Assembly (NCBI GenBank): GCA_002951995.1
Contig: CP019797.1
Span: forward strand, 476,001 to 540,000
Source of the DNA: Stenotrophomonas acidaminiphila
Lineage (GTDB): Bacteria; Pseudomonadota; Gammaproteobacteria; Xanthomonadales; Xanthomonadaceae
DNA: 64,000 nt
Reading direction: 5' to 3'
The position numbers and the translations under genes were made by a program. Below, piece by piece: positions 18,492 to 30,724 of this stretch; the stretch's first letter is position 1; each line of letters starts with the position of its first letter. The notes beneath the pieces are model-generated. The model was not told where the DNA came from. It saw nothing but the letters and a program-made list of their open reading frames with translations, and made no database searches.

Positions 18492-19355
18492 ATGGCAAGC
18501 GGACGCGAAATCAAAACCAAGATCAAGAGCGTGCAGAACACCCGCAAGGTGACGCGCGCGCTCGAGATGGTCTCCGCCTCCAAGATCCGCAAGGCGCAGG
18601 ATCGGATGAAGACCTCGCGTCCGTACGCGCAGGCGATGAAGCAGGTGATCGGCCACCTGGCCCAGGCCAGCACCGACTTCCAGCATCCGTTCCTGGTCGA
18701 GCGCGACAACGTCAAGCGCGTGGGTTACATCGTGATCTCCTCCGATCGCGGCCTGGCCGGCGGCCTGAACAACAACCTGTTCCGCAAGGCCGTGGCCGAA
18801 ATGCGCGGCTGGCAGGAAAAGGGCGCCGAGATCGACATGGTGACCATCGGCCAGAAGGCCAGCGTGTTCTTCCGCCGGGTCAACGTGAACATGGTCGGCA
18901 GCGTCACCCACATCGGCGACCAGCCGAAGCTGGAGACGCTGATCGGCGTGATCAAGGTGATGCTCGACGCCTTCACCGAAGGCAAGGTCGATCGCGTGTA
19001 CCTGGTCTACAACCGCTTCATCAACACGATGACGCAGAAGGCGTCCTTCGACCAGCTGCTGCCGTTGCCGGCCAGCGACACGCAGGTCGCCTCGCACGAC
19101 TGGGACTACCTGTACGAACCCGATGCCGCGACCGTGCTCGAGCACGTGATCACGCGCTACATCGAGTCGCTGGTGTACCAGGCCGTGCTGGAGAACGTTG
19201 CTTCCGAGCACGCGGCACGCATGGTGGCGATGAAGGCGGCAAGCGACAACGCGAACAAGCTGATCGGAACCCTGCAGCTGGTCTACAACAAGGCCCGCCA
19301 GGCAGCGATCACCCAGGAAATCTCCGAAATCGTCGGCGGCGCGGCAGCAGTCTGA
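18492..19355 (+). CDS. atpG: ATP synthase F1 subunit gamma
   Basis: 287 residues, [20 protein letters not shown] followed by [16 protein letters not shown], the conserved N-terminal coiled-coil helix of the rotor shaft. The C-terminal helix has [20 protein letters not shown] and [19 protein letters not shown], the family signature. It transmits c-ring rotation to the catalytic sites. Length is normal. Confidence 0.97.
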   Translation: MASGREIKTKIKSVQNTRKVTRALEMVSASKIRKAQDRMKTSRPYAQAMKQVIGHLAQASTDFQHPFLVERDNVKRVGYIVISSDRGLAGGLNNNLFRKAVAEMRGWQEKGAEIDMVTIGQKASVFFRRVNVNMVGSVTHIGDQPKLETLIGVIKVMLDAFTEGKVDRVYLVYNRFINTMTQKASFDQLLPLPASDTQVASHDWDYLYEPDAATVLEHVITRYIESLVYQAVLENVASEHAARMVAMKAASDNANKLIGTLQLVYNKARQAAITQEISEIVGGAAAV

Positions 19356-19377
19356 CGCGCACAGTCAAAGCATTTAA

Positions 19378-20799
<1,422 letters not shown>

Positions 20800-20808
20800 T
20801 TCCGGCGT

Positions 20809-20861
20809 GAGGCGGAGTCCGCTCCGCCTCTGCGGCATCCTGCGGTGGGCGCAGGCCCACC
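20809..20861. repeat. two hairpins between atpD and atpC
   Basis: The first has 8-base arms (20809-20816, 20823-20830), the second 7-base arms (20844-20850, 20855-20861, loop GCAG). Spacing and composition resemble the REP pair after atpA, although a GTAG head is not seen. They may set the lower level of the epsilon subunit. Confidence 0.5.
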
Positions 20862-20882
20862 CAACCAGGCGAAGAGAGTTCC

Positions 20883-21305
20883 ATGAGCACCATCCGTTGC
20901 GACATTGTCAGTGCCGAGCAGCAGATCTTCAGCGGCGAAGCGACCCTGGTCGTGGCCACCGGTGAGCTGGGCGAGCTGGGCATCGCGCCCAAGCATGCGC
21001 CGCTGATCACCCGCCTGAAGCCGGGCAAGGTCGTGGTCACCACCGCCGCCGGCGAGCACCTGGACTTCGCCATCTCCGGCGGCATCCTGGAAGTGCAGCC
21101 GCAGGTCGTGACCGTGCTGGCCGACACCGCCATCCGCGCTACCGACATCGACGAGGCGGCGGTGCGCAAGGCCAAGGAAGAAGCCGAGCGCGTGCTGGCC
21201 AACCGTGGCGAAGCCATGGAGCTGGCCGAGGCGCAGCAGCGCCTGGCCGAAGTCACCGCGCAGCTGCAGGCGCTGGAGCGCCTGCGCCGCAACCTCAAGC
21301 ACTGA
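20883..21305 (+). CDS. atpC: ATP synthase F1 subunit epsilon
   Basis: 140 residues: an N-terminal beta-sandwich ([20 protein letters not shown], then [19 protein letters not shown]) and two C-terminal helices ending RRNLKH. It binds the rotor shaft and restrains ATP hydrolysis. Last gene of the operon, followed directly by a strong terminator. Confidence 0.97.
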   Translation: MSTIRCDIVSAEQQIFSGEATLVVATGELGELGIAPKHAPLITRLKPGKVVVTTAAGEHLDFAISGGILEVQPQVVTVLADTAIRATDIDEAAVRKAKEEAERVLANRGEAMELAEAQQRLAEVTAQLQALERLRRNLKH

Positions 21306-21323
21306 GCACGGTGCGGTCAAGGT

Positions 21324-21359
21324 AACGAAAAACGCCGGGCTTGCCCGGCGTTTTTCGTT
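21324..21359 (+). terminator. bidirectional Rho-independent terminator after atpC
   Basis: A perfect 17-base inverted repeat (21324-21340 with 21343-21359) with a GC core flanked by A5 on one side and T5 on the other, the classical bidirectional intrinsic terminator. It can end the atp operon. Confidence 0.9.
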
Positions 21360-21375
21360 GGCTGCCCACCCGCAG

Positions 21376-21395
21376 GTGCCGGGCTTGCCCGGCAC
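21376..21395. terminator. second hairpin, 3' side of the GtrA-like gene
   Basis: Nine-base perfect stem (21376-21384, 21387-21395) with loop TT, between the atpC terminator and the stop of the leftward GtrA-like gene. It lacks a T-tract of its own; together with the neighbouring terminator it could end the leftward transcript. Confidence 0.45.
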
Positions 21396-21409
21396 GCGCA
21401 TCGCTCCGG

Positions 21410-21793
21410 TCAGCGGTAGACCACGTGGCGCAGCAGGAAGAAGTTCAGTACCGCCAGCCCGCCTTCCACCAGCGGCTTGGCCAGCCATGCCATCTGCAGC
21501 CCCAGCGCGTGCGTGGTCCATGCCAGCAGCCCGCTGCTGGCGGCGGTCATCAGCAGCCACAACGCGAGGAAGCGGGCGAAGTGCTTCCAGCCGTGGCGGC
21601 GTCCGTCCGCGCGCGGGAAGGTGTAGCGGCCATTGAGCCAGAAGCCGAGCAGGGCACCGCTGCCGCGCCCGAGCAGGTTGCCGGGCACCGGCGGCAGGCC
21701 GGCGGCGGTGGCCGCCACGAACACCAGCCAGTCCAGCAGCAACTGCATCAGGCCGGCGGCGATATAGCGACCGCCTTGTCGCAACAGGGTCAT
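21410..21793 (-). CDS. GtrA family membrane protein
   Basis: 127 residues, MTLLRQGGRYIAAGLMQLLL, with four membrane helices and the family features LVFVAATAAGLPPVPGNLLG and LNGRYTFPRAD near the middle. GtrA-like proteins are thought to flip or position polyprenyl-linked sugars for cell-surface glycosylation. No glycosyltransferase gene is adjacent, so the partner is unknown. Leftward, single gene, lying between the atp operon and glmU. Confidence 0.85.
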   Translation of the reverse strand: MTLLRQGGRYIAAGLMQLLLDWLVFVAATAAGLPPVPGNLLGRGSGALLGFWLNGRYTFPRADGRRHGWKHFARFLALWLLMTAASSGLLAWTTHALGLQMAWLAKPLVEGGLAVLNFFLLRHVVYR

Positions 21794-22038
21794 CGGGATG
21801 AACGCAGGCAGGGAAAGGCGCCCATGCTACCCGCTGGCGGCGGCCGCATGCCCATGGCGCGCGCGGGGCACGTGCGCTGCAGTGGTCGCGCGCCCTGCGC
21901 GGGGCATCGTCCAGCTGCGGGATTTCCCGTGGCGATCATGCGCCTGACGCACGGGGCCGGCGGCAGGCGCGCCGCAGGCCTGCCAGGCACATGCCCGGTG
22001 GTGGCGCGCCACCGCGCTCGACGGCCTGCCGGTGCCTT

Positions 22039-22044
22039 CTTAGA
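22039..22044 (+). promoter_or_regulatory. -10 box of glmU
   Basis: TAGAAT, 30 bases before the glmU ATG, in a 281-base gap shared with the divergent GtrA-like gene. The rest of that gap shows no further feature I can support. No clear -35. Confidence 0.45.
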
Positions 22045-22074
22045 ATCCCTGCATCGATTACCGGAAGTCCGCCG

Positions 22075-23442
22075 ATGAGCCACCCGCTGCACGTCATCAT
22101 CCTCGCCGCCGGCGCCGGCAAGCGCATGAAATCGGCCCTGCCCAAAGTGCTGCAACCGGTCGCGGGGCGGCCGATGCTCGCGCACGTGATCGAGACCGCG
22201 CGGCAGCTGCAGCCTGCCGGCATCCACGTGGTGCACGGCCACGGTGGCGAGGCCGTGCGCGCCGCCTTCGCCGGCCAGGACGACCTGGCCTGGGCGGAGC
22301 AGGTGCAGCAGCTGGGCACCGGCCACGCCGTGCTGCAGGCGATGCCGGCGGTACCGGATACCGCGCAGGTGCTGGTGCTGTACGGCGACGTGCCGCTGAT
22401 CCGTGCCGATACCCTGCGCGCGCTGCTGCACGACGCGCCGCGGCTCGCGGTGCTGGTGGCCGAACTCGACGACCCGGGTGGTTACGGCCGCGTGGTGCGC
22501 GATGCCGAAGGCAAGGTCGCGGCCATCGTCGAACAGAAGGATGCCAACGACGAGCAGAAGCGCATCCGCACCGTGAACACCGGCATCATCACCGCCGAAT
22601 CGACCGCGTTGCGGCGCTGGCTGTCGGGCCTGTCCAACGCCAACGCACAGGGCGAGTACTACCTGACCGATGTGTTCGCCGCGGCGGCCGCCGAGTACAC
22701 CCCGGCGCTGCTGGTGCACGTGGCCGACCCGCAGGAAGCCGAGGGCGCCAATGATTCCTGGCAGCTGGCGCAGCTCGAGCGGGCCTGGCAGCTGCGCGCG
22801 GCGCGTGCGCTGTGCGAACAGGGCGTGCGCCTGCTCGATCCGTCGCGCTTCGACCAGCGCGGCACGGTCAAGGTCGGCCGCGACGTGCAGATCGACGCCA
22901 ACGTGGTGCTGGAGGGCGAGGTCGAGCTGGGCGATGGCGTCACCATCGGCGCCTTCGTACGGCTGAAGGACGTCAAGCTCGGTGCCGGCACCCAGGTGCG
23001 GCCGCACTGCGACCTGGACGGCGTGGTCAGCGACGGCGCCGCGCTGATCGGCCCGTTCGCCCGGCTGCGCCCGGGCACGGTGCTGGCCGACGGCGTGCAC
23101 GTGGGCAACTTCGTCGAGACCAAGAACGCGACGCTGGGCAAGGGCAGCAAGGCCAACCACCTCACCTACCTGGGCGATGCGGTGATCGGCAGCGGCAGCA
23201 ACATCGGCGCCGGCACCATCACCTGCAACTACGATGGCGTGAACAAGTTCCAGACCCGTATCGGCGACCGCGTGTTCGTCGGCTCCAACAGCTCGCTGGT
23301 GGCGCCGGTGACGCTGGGCGACGGCGCCACCATCGCCGCCGGCTCGGTGGTCACCCGCGATGCGCCGGAGGACCGGCTGACGGTGGCGCGCAGCCGCCAG
23401 CAGACCATCGAAGGCTGGAAGCGCCCGCAGAAGAAGGCCTGA
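22075..23442 (+). CDS. glmU: bifunctional UDP-N-acetylglucosamine pyrophosphorylase / glucosamine-1-phosphate N-acetyltransferase
   Basis: 455 residues. The N-terminal uridylyltransferase domain opens with [20 protein letters not shown], the sugar-nucleotide transferase signature, and has LYGDVPLI near 100. The C-terminal left-handed beta-helix (about 250-440) carries the acetyltransferase site with [17 protein letters not shown] and CNYDGVNKF. It makes UDP-GlcNAc for peptidoglycan and LPS in the cytosol. ATG 22075 matches the family N-terminus; the open frame runs 28 codons further upstream without conservation. Its partner glmS is 16 kb downstream, separated by the exporter operon. Confidence 0.97.
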   Translation: MSHPLHVIILAAGAGKRMKSALPKVLQPVAGRPMLAHVIETARQLQPAGIHVVHGHGGEAVRAAFAGQDDLAWAEQVQQLGTGHAVLQAMPAVPDTAQVLVLYGDVPLIRADTLRALLHDAPRLAVLVAELDDPGGYGRVVRDAEGKVAAIVEQKDANDEQKRIRTVNTGIITAESTALRRWLSGLSNANAQGEYYLTDVFAAAAAEYTPALLVHVADPQEAEGANDSWQLAQLERAWQLRAARALCEQGVRLLDPSRFDQRGTVKVGRDVQIDANVVLEGEVELGDGVTIGAFVRLKDVKLGAGTQVRPHCDLDGVVSDGAALIGPFARLRPGTVLADGVHVGNFVETKNATLGKGSKANHLTYLGDAVIGSGSNIGAGTITCNYDGVNKFQTRIGDRVFVGSNSSLVAPVTLGDGATIAAGSVVTRDAPEDRLTVARSRQQTIEGWKRPQKKA

Positions 23443-23694
23443 CCTGCCGGCCGTGGCGGCGCTGCGGCAATGCGCGGGCGGCACCGGTTGTGCGCGTAGT
23501 GCCCACTGTTGGCGGCGTCCATCGCAGTGCCGGCCCGCAGTGCCGGCCGGGTGGCGACGCGCGCCGGGCAGCGCCGCGGGTATACGGGTGCGGCGCGTGG
23601 TATCGGTACGCCGGGCAGGTGCCGGCAGCCACCGCGGCAACCGCCATCGCCGGCGACGCACGCTAGCGCGATGCGGCAGGCGCGCCGCCGCGGG

Positions 23695-25050
23695 TCAGCC
23701 GCCTGCCGGCAGCAGCAGCGTTACGCACAGACCGCCGTCGTTGCGGTTCTGCAGGGAGATGCGGCCGTCGTGCGCTTCCACGATTTCGCGGGTCAATGCC
23801 AGGCCCAGGCCGGTGCCGTTGCGCTTGGTCGAGTAGAACGGCATCAGCGCGTTCTGCAGCACCGCTTCATTCATGCCGGTGCCGCGGTCCAGCACCTCGA
23901 TGCGCAGCCAATGCGGCAGCCGCGCCAGCCGTACCTCGACCGTGTCCTCGGTGACGCCGTTGTCGCTGCTGGCCTCGTGCGCGTTCTTGAGCAGGTTGAG
24001 CAGCGCCTGCGAGAACTGCGCCGGATCGACCCGGCTGCACAGGTCCTCGGGCGGCGGCACCATGCGGAACGGGATCTGCTGCTGCAGCCCGCGCAGGAAC
24101 GGCCCCCAGGCCACGGTCTGCAGCTGCGGCTGCGGCAGCTTTGCGAAGCGCGCGTAGCCACGGATGAAACCCTCCAGGTGCCGCGCGCGTTCCTCCACCG
24201 TGCCGAAGATGTCCTCCAGCCGCTCGATGCGCCCGCGCCGCACCAGCTCGGCGCCCGAATGCGCGAGCGAGGCGATCGGTGCCAGCGAGTTGTTGAGCTC
24301 GTGGCTGATGACGCGGATCACCTTTTTCCAGGTCTGCACTTCCTGGCGCCGCAGCTCGGCGGTGAGCAGGCGCAGCAGCAGCAGGTCGTGCGGGCGGCCG
24401 TTGAGATGGAAGCTGCGCCGCGACAGGTGGTAGATCTGCTCGTCGTCCTCGTCGCCGTCGGCCTCGCGCACCGCGAACAGGCTGTCGCCGCCGCGGGCGA
24501 TGGCATTGCGCAGCTCCACCGGCATGTTTTCCAGCAGCTCGTGCATGCGCTTGCCTTCCAGCTTCCAGCCGCCGTGCAGCAGCTTGCGCGCGGAGATGTT
24601 GGAGAACGCCACGCGCTGCACGCCGTCGCCGCCATCGGCCAGCAGCAGCATCGCCACCGGCGTGTTCTGCACCATGGTGTCGAGCAGCAGCTCGCGCTGC
24701 ACCAGCGCCTGGCGCTGCTCGCGCAGCACGTCGCCGAGCTCGGCATGCGCCTTGACCAGCTGCGCCAGTTCGTCGTCGCCGCGCCAGTGCACGCCGAAGT
24801 TGTACTCGCCGTCGCGGTAGCTGCTGGTGATGCCCGCCAGCGAGCGCAGCAGCGACCGGATCGGCGCGGTGGCACGGCGCAGCGTCCACCACATCAGCGA
24901 CAGCAGCAGCACCGTGGAAACCACGGTGACCACCCAGCCGCGGTCCATCCAGTAAGCCAGCAGCCACGGCAGCGCCGCGGCCAGGCCCAGCACCGGCAAC
25001 AGGCGCAGGAACAGGCGGAAGGTGAAGGAGCGGGTTCTCAGCATGTGCAT
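23695..25050 (-). CDS. NtrY-like sensor histidine kinase
   Basis: 451 residues (MHMLRTRSFTFRLFLRLLPV). Two N-terminal membrane helices (about 12-32 and 38-57) almost touch, leaving little periplasmic loop, so the signal is probably sensed in the membrane or inside the cell. A HAMP/PAS-like region follows (about 60-215). The phosphoacceptor is in VISHELNNSLAPIASL, the NtrY-type H-box; the ATPase has LLNLLKNAHEA, DRGTGM and GTGLGLAL. One base separates its start from the stop of the response-regulator gene, so the two form a pair. Last gene of the exporter operon, which it probably controls. Confidence 0.9.
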   Translation of the reverse strand: MHMLRTRSFTFRLFLRLLPVLGLAAALPWLLAYWMDRGWVVTVVSTVLLLSLMWWTLRRATAPIRSLLRSLAGITSSYRDGEYNFGVHWRGDDELAQLVKAHAELGDVLREQRQALVQRELLLDTMVQNTPVAMLLLADGGDGVQRVAFSNISARKLLHGGWKLEGKRMHELLENMPVELRNAIARGGDSLFAVREADGDEDDEQIYHLSRRSFHLNGRPHDLLLLRLLTAELRRQEVQTWKKVIRVISHELNNSLAPIASLAHSGAELVRRGRIERLEDIFGTVEERARHLEGFIRGYARFAKLPQPQLQTVAWGPFLRGLQQQIPFRMVPPPEDLCSRVDPAQFSQALLNLLKNAHEASSDNGVTEDTVEVRLARLPHWLRIEVLDRGTGMNEAVLQNALMPFYSTKRNGTGLGLALTREIVEAHDGRISLQNRNDGGLCVTLLLPAGG

Positions 25051-25051
25051 G

Positions 25052-26392
<1,341 letters not shown>

Positions 26393-26433
26393 TCGGGCCT
26401 TGCAGGAAAGAAGGGGTTGGGGGAGCGCCGGCC

Positions 26434-27648
26434 TTACACACTGCGGGCCGCGCTGGCAGGCGGCAGCCCCGCTGCGCGGCGCGCCGGGCCGGCAACCGCC
26501 AGCTGTCCCAGCGCCAGCAGCAACACCGCCGCCGCCGGCAGGTAGGGTAACGGCAGCCGTGCCAACTCGTAATGCTGCATCAGCCATTGATTGATGCCCA
26601 GCGCCAGGAGCAGGCCCAGCGCCAACCCCACACCGACCAGCACCAGGTTCTCGGCCAGGAAGTGACGCAGGATCTGTCCGCGCGTGGCCCCCAGGGCGCG
26701 GCGTATGCCAATCTGGCGTGTGCGCTGCTGGATCCAGTAGCCACTGAGGCTGGCGATGCCGATCAGGGTGATCGTGGCGACCACGGCGTTCACCGTGGAC
26801 AGCAGCCAGACCGCCGCGCGCCGGGTGCGCAGTCCGTCATCCCGCAGGCGTTCATAGTCGGCCACCACCGGCGCGATGCCCGCGACCAGCCGCCCGGAGA
26901 AGTGCTGGTCCAGCACCTTCGACACCTGCGCACGCAGCGCTTCGCGGTTGCCGGGGGCGGTGCGCAGCACATAGCTGGCGATGGGCATGCCGTCGAGAAT
27001 GCCGGGGATGATGATCGAGTATTCCGCCTTTCCGTCGTCAAGTTCCGACAGCTGGTAGCGCATGAGATGGGCGACGACACCCACGACCCTGTAGCTGCCT
27101 TTGTCGTCACTCGACCGCAACGTTGCTCCAACGGGATCGGCATCCCCCAGCAACGCCCGCGCCAGCGCTTCGGTGATGATGATCGGCGTATGCATGTCGT
27201 CGGCCAAGCGGATGTCGCGGTACTCGGTGTCCAGGAAGTCGCGTCCGCGGGTCAGGCGCAGGCCGAAAGTCTCCAGCAGGCGCTCACCGACATAGCCGGT
27301 GGTCGCCAGCATCGTGCCGTCGGCTGACTTGAGCTCGAAGGCCAGGGTCAGCGTCTGGCGCATTGGTACGCCGGACGCGGCGCTGGCGGCGCGGACGCCG
27401 GCGATCGATGCAAGGGCATCGCGACCTGCACGGACCTGCGCGGGGGTCCATGGCGCACCGCGGCTGACCAGTTGGTCGACGATCACCAGTTCATCGCCTG
27501 CCAGGCCATCATCCACCAGCAAGGGGGCGGCTTGCTGGCCCAGCAGGAACAGGGTGTTGCAGAGGATCGCGCTGGCCACCATGACCTGCAGCACGATCAG
27601 CCGGGGCATCAATGGGTTGCGGCGCAGCGCGGACAACAGAGGGAACAT
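26434..27648 (-). CDS. FtsX/MacB-type ABC permease, short type, pair 4
   Basis: 404 residues. An N-terminal membrane helix (about 14-37) is followed by a large periplasmic MacB-like domain and three C-terminal helices forming the FtsX domain (from about 280), with the conserved SGYWIQQRTRQIGIRRALGA. It is the most divergent of the four short permeases in this operon: it lacks the MEIRPIL-type N-terminus of pairs 2 and 3 and ends AARSV. Presumably pairs with the neighbouring long permease 11 bases upstream. The response-regulator gene follows after 41 bases. Confidence 0.88.
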   Translation of the reverse strand: MFPLLSALRRNPLMPRLIVLQVMVASAILCNTLFLLGQQAAPLLVDDGLAGDELVIVDQLVSRGAPWTPAQVRAGRDALASIAGVRAASAASGVPMRQTLTLAFELKSADGTMLATTGYVGERLLETFGLRLTRGRDFLDTEYRDIRLADDMHTPIIITEALARALLGDADPVGATLRSSDDKGSYRVVGVVAHLMRYQLSELDDGKAEYSIIIPGILDGMPIASYVLRTAPGNREALRAQVSKVLDQHFSGRLVAGIAPVVADYERLRDDGLRTRRAAVWLLSTVNAVVATITLIGIASLSGYWIQQRTRQIGIRRALGATRGQILRHFLAENLVLVGVGLALGLLLALGINQWLMQHYELARLPLPYLPAAAVLLLALGQLAVAGPARRAAGLPPASAARSV

Positions 27649-27659
27649 GCTGGTCTTCC

Positions 27660-28994
27660 TTAGAGCGTCTTGACCTGCAGCGCCGGCTCCTGCCGGGCCG
27701 CGCGCAGCGCAGGCAGCAATCCCACCAGCAGGCCGGTGAGCAGTGCCAGCGCCAGCAAGGCAAGGAACAGTGGGAGGCTGAAGCGCGCCAGTGGTGCATA
27801 CGCCTCACCCTGTTGGCGCATCAGCCACAGCCCGCCCAGTGTCAACGGCAATGCGAGTACGCCCCCCAGCACTCCGGCCAGTCCGGCTTCCACCAGGCAG
27901 GCGGCGATGATCGAGCGCCGTGGCGCACCGAGTACACGGCGTACGCCGTGCTCGCCGGCACGGCGCAGGAAGCGCGCGGCCAACAGGCCGGCGACATTGA
28001 CCAGGCACAAGGCCAGCAAGCCGGCGGCCAGCCACAGGTTCAGGCGCACGCTGTCGGGCACGACGCGGTTGAAACGCAGCCATTCGCCCATGGGCCGCAG
28101 GGTCGTGTCGGCAGCGCGCTCGAAGGCCCCACTGGCCCGCCGCTGCGCTGCGAACGCCTGCAGACTGCGTGCATACGCTTCATGCTGAACCCCATCCAGC
28201 AGCTCGGCCCACAGCACCAGCCACCGGCAGTTGTCGATGTTGATTTCGTCGAAGCGGAAACCATCGAAGCCACCCCCATCGCATTGGCGTGTACTGGTGA
28301 CCTCCACGCCCGCGTCCACCGCGGCCATCGCCGGCACGAAGATCTCGTCGCCATGGCCCTGCCAACCGGGATCGTTGCCGGGCAGGAAATGTGGGCGTGG
28401 GCGTGGTGCCCAGCGCTCGCTGATGCCGATCACCTGGAATGTATGGCGGCCAAGGCGGATCCCCGCACCGGTGCCGTCTTCGCGGCCAAGCAGGCGCTGG
28501 CTCAGCGCGCGGCTGATCACCACCACCGGCGCGCGCGTCTGTTCTTCCTCCGGCGTCCAGGCACGGCCATGGCGCAGTGGTACGCCGAACATCGACAGCA
28601 TGGGCCCTACCGCCAGCACCGCCGATGCGGTGCGCGTGTTGCTGCCGTCGGCATTGCTCACCGACAGCGGCGCGGTCAGCAGCGCCACCTGGCGGACGTC
28701 CGCCTGCTGGTGACGCATCGCCTGCACGTCCTGCAGCTTCCAAAGCGGCGGTACGCTGGCGCCAGTGCCATCGATGCTGTCGTTCTCGCCACTGCGTGCC
28801 GCCGGGCGCGAATCAGCCCAGGCGATGTAGAGCCTGTGGCTGATGCCGGGCAGCGGATCAGCCGACAGCACCGACAACAGCGTCAGCATGGTCATCACCG
28901 ATGCGAGCCCCAATGCCAGGGTCAGCACCGCCAGCAGCATTGTCCGCGGATGCCGCAGGCAGCCACGCAGGCCGGTTTCCAGCGTGTAGTTCAT
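27660..28994 (-). CDS. FtsX/MacB-type ABC permease, long type, pair 4
   Basis: 444 residues from ATG 28994 (MNYTLETGLRGCLRHPRTML). First membrane helix about 18-42, periplasmic domain to about 315, then three helices with FLRRAGEHGVRRVLGAPRRS, a divergent form of the FLRRSGEIGVRRALGA seen in pairs 2 and 3. A cysteine pair in the periplasmic domain (RQCDGGG and DNCRWL, 17 residues apart) is shared in position with the other long permeases and could form a disulfide. Its start overlaps the stop of the NTF2-like gene (ATGA), so the two are translated together. Confidence 0.88.
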   Translation of the reverse strand: MNYTLETGLRGCLRHPRTMLLAVLTLALGLASVMTMLTLLSVLSADPLPGISHRLYIAWADSRPAARSGENDSIDGTGASVPPLWKLQDVQAMRHQQADVRQVALLTAPLSVSNADGSNTRTASAVLAVGPMLSMFGVPLRHGRAWTPEEEQTRAPVVVISRALSQRLLGREDGTGAGIRLGRHTFQVIGISERWAPRPRPHFLPGNDPGWQGHGDEIFVPAMAAVDAGVEVTSTRQCDGGGFDGFRFDEINIDNCRWLVLWAELLDGVQHEAYARSLQAFAAQRRASGAFERAADTTLRPMGEWLRFNRVVPDSVRLNLWLAAGLLALCLVNVAGLLAARFLRRAGEHGVRRVLGAPRRSIIAACLVEAGLAGVLGGVLALPLTLGGLWLMRQQGEAYAPLARFSLPLFLALLALALLTGLLVGLLPALRAARQEPALQVKTL

Positions 28995-29467
28995 GGCTGC
29001 GCGGGCGTGGGCGCCGTGCGGTGGCCGTAGCTCAGCACGCGGGTGATCGACCACTGGCCATCGTGCAGGCGCCACAGCATGACGAAGTCGGCCAGTCCCT
29101 CGCACTTGCCGCTGGCGGTGTCGCAGAAGCGGTGGCTGCCCTGGGCGATGGCGCCGAAATCCTTGACCGGGAACACCTGCAGGCTGCCGTCGATCAGTTC
29201 GCGCGTGTAACGGCCGCAGGCATGGCGGCGGGTGTTGTCGAGCATGGCCTCGCGGGTCCAGGTGACGCCGCCGGTGTCGTGGTAGAACTCCACCGCCGGG
29301 TCGAAATAGCCGGCGTGCTTCTCCAGCTGGGCCGGATCCTGGCAATGGTTGAAGCTGTCGAACACGGCGCGGTCGAGCGTGGCGATGGTAGTGGCCAGGT
29401 CATCGGCCGCCAGTGCCGCGACGGCCGGCGCCAGCAGCAGGGGCAACAGGTACAGCGGGGTCTTCAT
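28991..29467 (-). CDS. small exported NTF2-like (DUF4440/SnoaL-type) protein
   Basis: 158 residues with signal peptide MKTPLYLLPLLLAPAVAALA cleaved near AALAAD. The mature part shows a cone-shaped NTF2-like layout: helix ATTIATLDRAVFDSFNHCQD, then DPAVEFYHDTGGVTWTREAM and a closing strand WSITRVLSYGHR. Two to four cysteines (HACGRYT, FCDTASGKCEG) could make disulfides in the periplasm. It sits inside the exporter operon between pairs 3 and 4 and is translationally coupled to the next permease. A ligand-binding or accessory role for the transporter is a guess from position; no enzyme motif is visible. Confidence 0.8.
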   Translation of the reverse strand: MKTPLYLLPLLLAPAVAALAADDLATTIATLDRAVFDSFNHCQDPAQLEKHAGYFDPAVEFYHDTGGVTWTREAMLDNTRRHACGRYTRELIDGSLQVFPVKDFGAIAQGSHRFCDTASGKCEGLADFVMLWRLHDGQWSITRVLSYGHRTAPTPAQP

Positions 29468-29487
29468 GGGGGTTTCTCCTGCGCCGG

Positions 29488-30705
29488 TCAGGCGCTGCGG
29501 GTGGCGACGGCGGGCGGGATCGCCGCGGCGCGGCGCGCCGGGCCGAACACCGCGACCTGGCCCAGCAGCCACAGCACCAGCGCGCTGGCCGGGAGGTAGG
29601 CCAGGGGCAGGCGCGGCAGCTCGTACTGGCGCATCAGGGTGAGGTTCAAGGTGTAGGCCAGCAGTACCCCGATCAGGATGCCGGTGCTGGTGAGGATGAA
29701 ATTCTCGGCCTGGAAGTAGCGCAGGATCTGGGTGCGGGTGGCGCCCAGCGCGCGGCGGATGCCGATCTGGCGGGTGCGCTGCTGCACCCAGAAGCTGGCG
29801 AGGCCGACGATGCCGAACGCGGTGACCGCCAGCAGCGCGACGCACACGCTCACCAGCAGCCAGATCACCGCGCGGTCACGGCTGTAGAAGTCGCGGCGCA
29901 TCTCGCTGACGGTCTTGCGGGTGTCGACGATCCGGTTGGGGTCGGCGCGGGTGAGCGCGGCCACCGCGGCCTTCAGCACCTCGTCGCGGCGGGCCGGATC
30001 GGTACGCAGGACATAGCTGCCGTGGGACACCCACAGCGGGAAGATCATGGTGTGGTCGCTGTCCTCGAACATGCGTCCGCGCCCGGGAGCGATCAGCCGG
30101 TCGACCACGCCGACCACGCGGGTGGGCTGGTCGCCCCACACGTAGATGTCGCGGCCCAGCGCGCTCCCGCCGGGGAACAGGCGTGCGGCCAGCGCGCGGC
30201 TCAGCAGCACGGCGGGCACCTGCGGCGCCTGCCCCGGTGCGTCCAGGGCGTCCTGGTCCTGGTACTCGTCCGGGTTGAAGCCGCGGCCCTCCACCACGCG
30301 CAGGCCCAGGGTGGGCAGCAGGTGGCCGTCGTCCATGTAGTTGGAGGCGGTGACGACCGCGTCGGCCTGGCCCGGGCGCAGGTTGATGCCAGAGGCCCAG
30401 ACGTTGTCGCCGTAGGGTAGCTGGTTGACGCTGCTGACCGACCTGACCCCGGGGACGGCGGCCAGGGTGGCGGTGTCCTCGCGCCGCATCGCGTCGCGGT
30501 TGCGGTCCGGTTGCAGGCTGCTGACGCTGATATGGACCAGTTCGTCCTCGGCGATGCCGCTTTCGCGGCGCATTTCCGTGGTGCGGTTGCCGATCACGAA
30601 GATCGCGTTGCAGATGATCGCGCAGCTCAGGGCGATCTCCAGCACGATCAGCGCCGCGGCGGTCTTGTGCCGCATGAGGATCGAGAGGATCGGACGGATT
30701 TCCAT
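29488..30705 (-). CDS. FtsX/MacB-type ABC permease, short type, pair 3
   Basis: 405 residues from ATG 30705 (MEIRPILSILMRHKTAAALI); the open frame runs 25 codons further into an intercistronic repeat, which is not coding. First helix about 16-38, periplasmic domain about 45-285 with GRGFNPDEYQDQ, and C-terminal FtsX helices with VGLASFWVQQRTRQIGIRRA. Closely similar to the short permeases of pairs 1 and 2. The NTF2-like gene follows after 20 bases. Confidence 0.9.
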   Translation of the reverse strand: MEIRPILSILMRHKTAAALIVLEIALSCAIICNAIFVIGNRTTEMRRESGIAEDELVHISVSSLQPDRNRDAMRREDTATLAAVPGVRSVSSVNQLPYGDNVWASGINLRPGQADAVVTASNYMDDGHLLPTLGLRVVEGRGFNPDEYQDQDALDAPGQAPQVPAVLLSRALAARLFPGGSALGRDIYVWGDQPTRVVGVVDRLIAPGRGRMFEDSDHTMIFPLWVSHGSYVLRTDPARRDEVLKAAVAALTRADPNRIVDTRKTVSEMRRDFYSRDRAVIWLLVSVCVALLAVTAFGIVGLASFWVQQRTRQIGIRRALGATRTQILRYFQAENFILTSTGILIGVLLAYTLNLTLMRQYELPRLPLAYLPASALVLWLLGQVAVFGPARRAAAIPPAVATRSA

Positions 30706-30724
30706 GGGAATCTCCGGGAGCGAG

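Noticed and set aside
23443..23694. Small gene between glmU and the histidine kinase
   Set aside because: Open frames exist but have shadow-type composition, no ribosome site and no recognisable motif; the 252-base gap appears to be empty.
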